A program made the translations under genes and the position numbers. The notes below the pieces were generated by a model, which worked only from the letters and a program-made list of their open reading frames with translations, searched no databases and was not told the origin of the DNA. This document shows, piece after piece, positions 30,413 to 31,427 of a stretch of 31,427 nt of DNA. This DNA comes from Paramacrobiotus richtersi. Its lineage: Eukaryota > Tardigrada > Eutardigrada > Parachela > Macrobiotidae. Within the stretch, counting starts at the first letter, position 1; every line of letters starts with the position of its first letter. The stretch lies in assembly GCA_034698045.1 (NCBI GenBank), contig JAQGAU010000308.1:1-31427 (forward strand). Direction: 5' to 3'.

Positions 30413-31081
30413 ATGGGATCATTCAATCTCTGTTTTTCCTACAATATATTTGCTTCCGGACTTACCGGATCATTCGGTATCAGCGCCGGCCGGCCTCTTT
30501 CCACCGGAGTCTCACCCCATTCCCGCAAGTGTGTGTTGATCACCTCATTGGTCCTCAGCATTTTGTCCATGTTCCCGTCAATTGCCGTAATAGTGCTGGT
30601 ACTGTTGGCACGTGCACACGATTACGGGGGATATTCTTATGCAACAGGTTTTTTGCCCAGAAACTTCTATTTCCATGCTATTGTGTCCGTGGCCCATCTG
30701 TCACAGACCATTTCGGCGGGCGTAAACCGTTGCAATATGCCAAGTCAAATGCCCGTTTCAAATATGGCTGGTGCGCACGGCTTTTATTGCATTCTGGGCT
30801 ACCCGGCCGGAATACCGATGACTGTTTTCAACCAACAATCGCCGCATGGCGGAGTGGCATCGTTTTCCCCGATGGTGACACCACAAATGTTACACAAATG
30901 GGCCAGCCTGGGACCTCCCGTGTACCGGTTTCGTAACGGAATAACACATTTACTAACATATAGCGCTAAATGGCTGAATGCACAGCTTACGGTAGCAGCT
31001 GCCTACAATTTAAATTTATCTGCAGTTTCCCGTCTGTCGTTATTTGGCACATGGCTTGCTCTGACTGTGTTTGTACTGTAG
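30413..31081 (+). pseudogene. MS4A-like pseudogene F4 (no exon 1)
   Basis: Homology to F2 begins abruptly near 30412, within what would be exon 2. Exon 1 (TM1) and the promoter are missing. An in-frame loss of 24 nt removes half of TM2 (ASGL joins TGSFGIS, dropping eight residues). A net 13-nt loss near 30880 shifts the frame so the tail reads on to 31081 in a different frame. TM3, the Tyr/Gly loop (RAHDYGGYSYATG) and TM4 are very close to F2, and the old frame still ends VPVS like F2. It is a recent, 5'-truncated copy of an F2-type gene with its 3' flank. Confidence 0.78.
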
Positions 31082-31427
31082 GCATATTTGCGAACAAACA
31101 GAAATAAAAAAATCCACGCTAACAGTGTCCTTAAACGTTCGCTGTACTTCTAAAAAGGAATCATTTGTCCAGTCTTTCGACACCATATAACAGAATCTGT
31201 ACGTCACTAGGTTGACATTCAGAGATTTACAGCAATTGTTGTCGTGTTCAGCAATGACCGGAATGTCAGTCGTCAGTCTCCTGAGATTCGTTATGCTTGT
31301 CAGTTTCTGTGTGCCTGATCAAAACATAGCACCTAGCGTCATCACTGGGTAACTAGCTAAAAACGAGAGAACGATATCCACACTACAGGATCATCAGCTC
31401 ATCGGAACAACACACGAAGTCAGGTTT
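31082..31427. repeat. F4 3' flank, copy of the F2 3' flank
   Basis: AATAAA at 31103-31108, then sequence to the window edge matching 27790-28130 (CAATGACCGGAATGTC, TTTCTGTGTGCCTGATCAAA, ACGATATCCACA). This confirms that F4 arose with F2-type flanking DNA rather than from a processed transcript. Confidence 0.65.

Overview
The window is nuclear DNA of an invertebrate animal. Genes are split by short GT-AG introns of 62 to about 400 bp. The window holds small tandem gene families, many decayed copies, one Pol III tRNA-like gene and one non-autonomous DNA transposon. The receptor types (arthropod/ecdysozoan-style gustatory receptors, CD20/MS4A-like four-span proteins, a p62/sequestosome protein) fit an ecdysozoan. 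A tardigrade or another panarthropod is plausible, but the sequence alone does not settle it.

Left part (1-16.3 kb, minus strand). Two related blocks lie in tandem. Block 1 is GR-A (745-2224, intact), GR-B (3641-5279, pseudogene) and MS4A-E1 (5956-6962, intact). Block 2 is GR-D (about 8365-9047, decayed and internally deleted), GR-C (10555-12177, intact) and MS4A-E2 (13237-14364, intact). Flanking sequences also match between blocks (52-nt motifs upstream of A and D, 3' flanks of A/B/C, 5' flanks of E1/E2), so one larger segment was duplicated and each block then lost a different GR gene. About 1.35 kb of extra sequence interrupts block 2 upstream of E2.

Middle (16.8-20.4 kb). A four-exon p62/SQSTM1-like gene (PB1 + ZZ zinc finger + coiled coil + UBA-like tail) is followed by an 840-bp hAT-like element with an exact 8-bp target duplication. 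After it come a tRNA-like gene with a T5 terminator and a remnant of an MS4A gene.

Right part (20.4-31.4 kb). A second MS4A subfamily lies on the plus strand: F1, F2, F3, and F4, which has lost exon 1. Each intact copy has a similar TATA-containing promoter region. One minus-strand member of the E-type subfamily (G) and a relic first exon sit between F1 and F2. The 3' half of the p62 gene has been copied into the 3' flank of F1, where it forms an open two-exon chimeric frame.

Functionally the window reads as a membrane-protein cluster: probable ligand-gated 7TM chemoreceptors beside four-span MS4A-like proteins, evolving by duplication and loss, with an autophagy-receptor gene in the middle. 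The GR/MS4A chemosensory link is a hypothesis.
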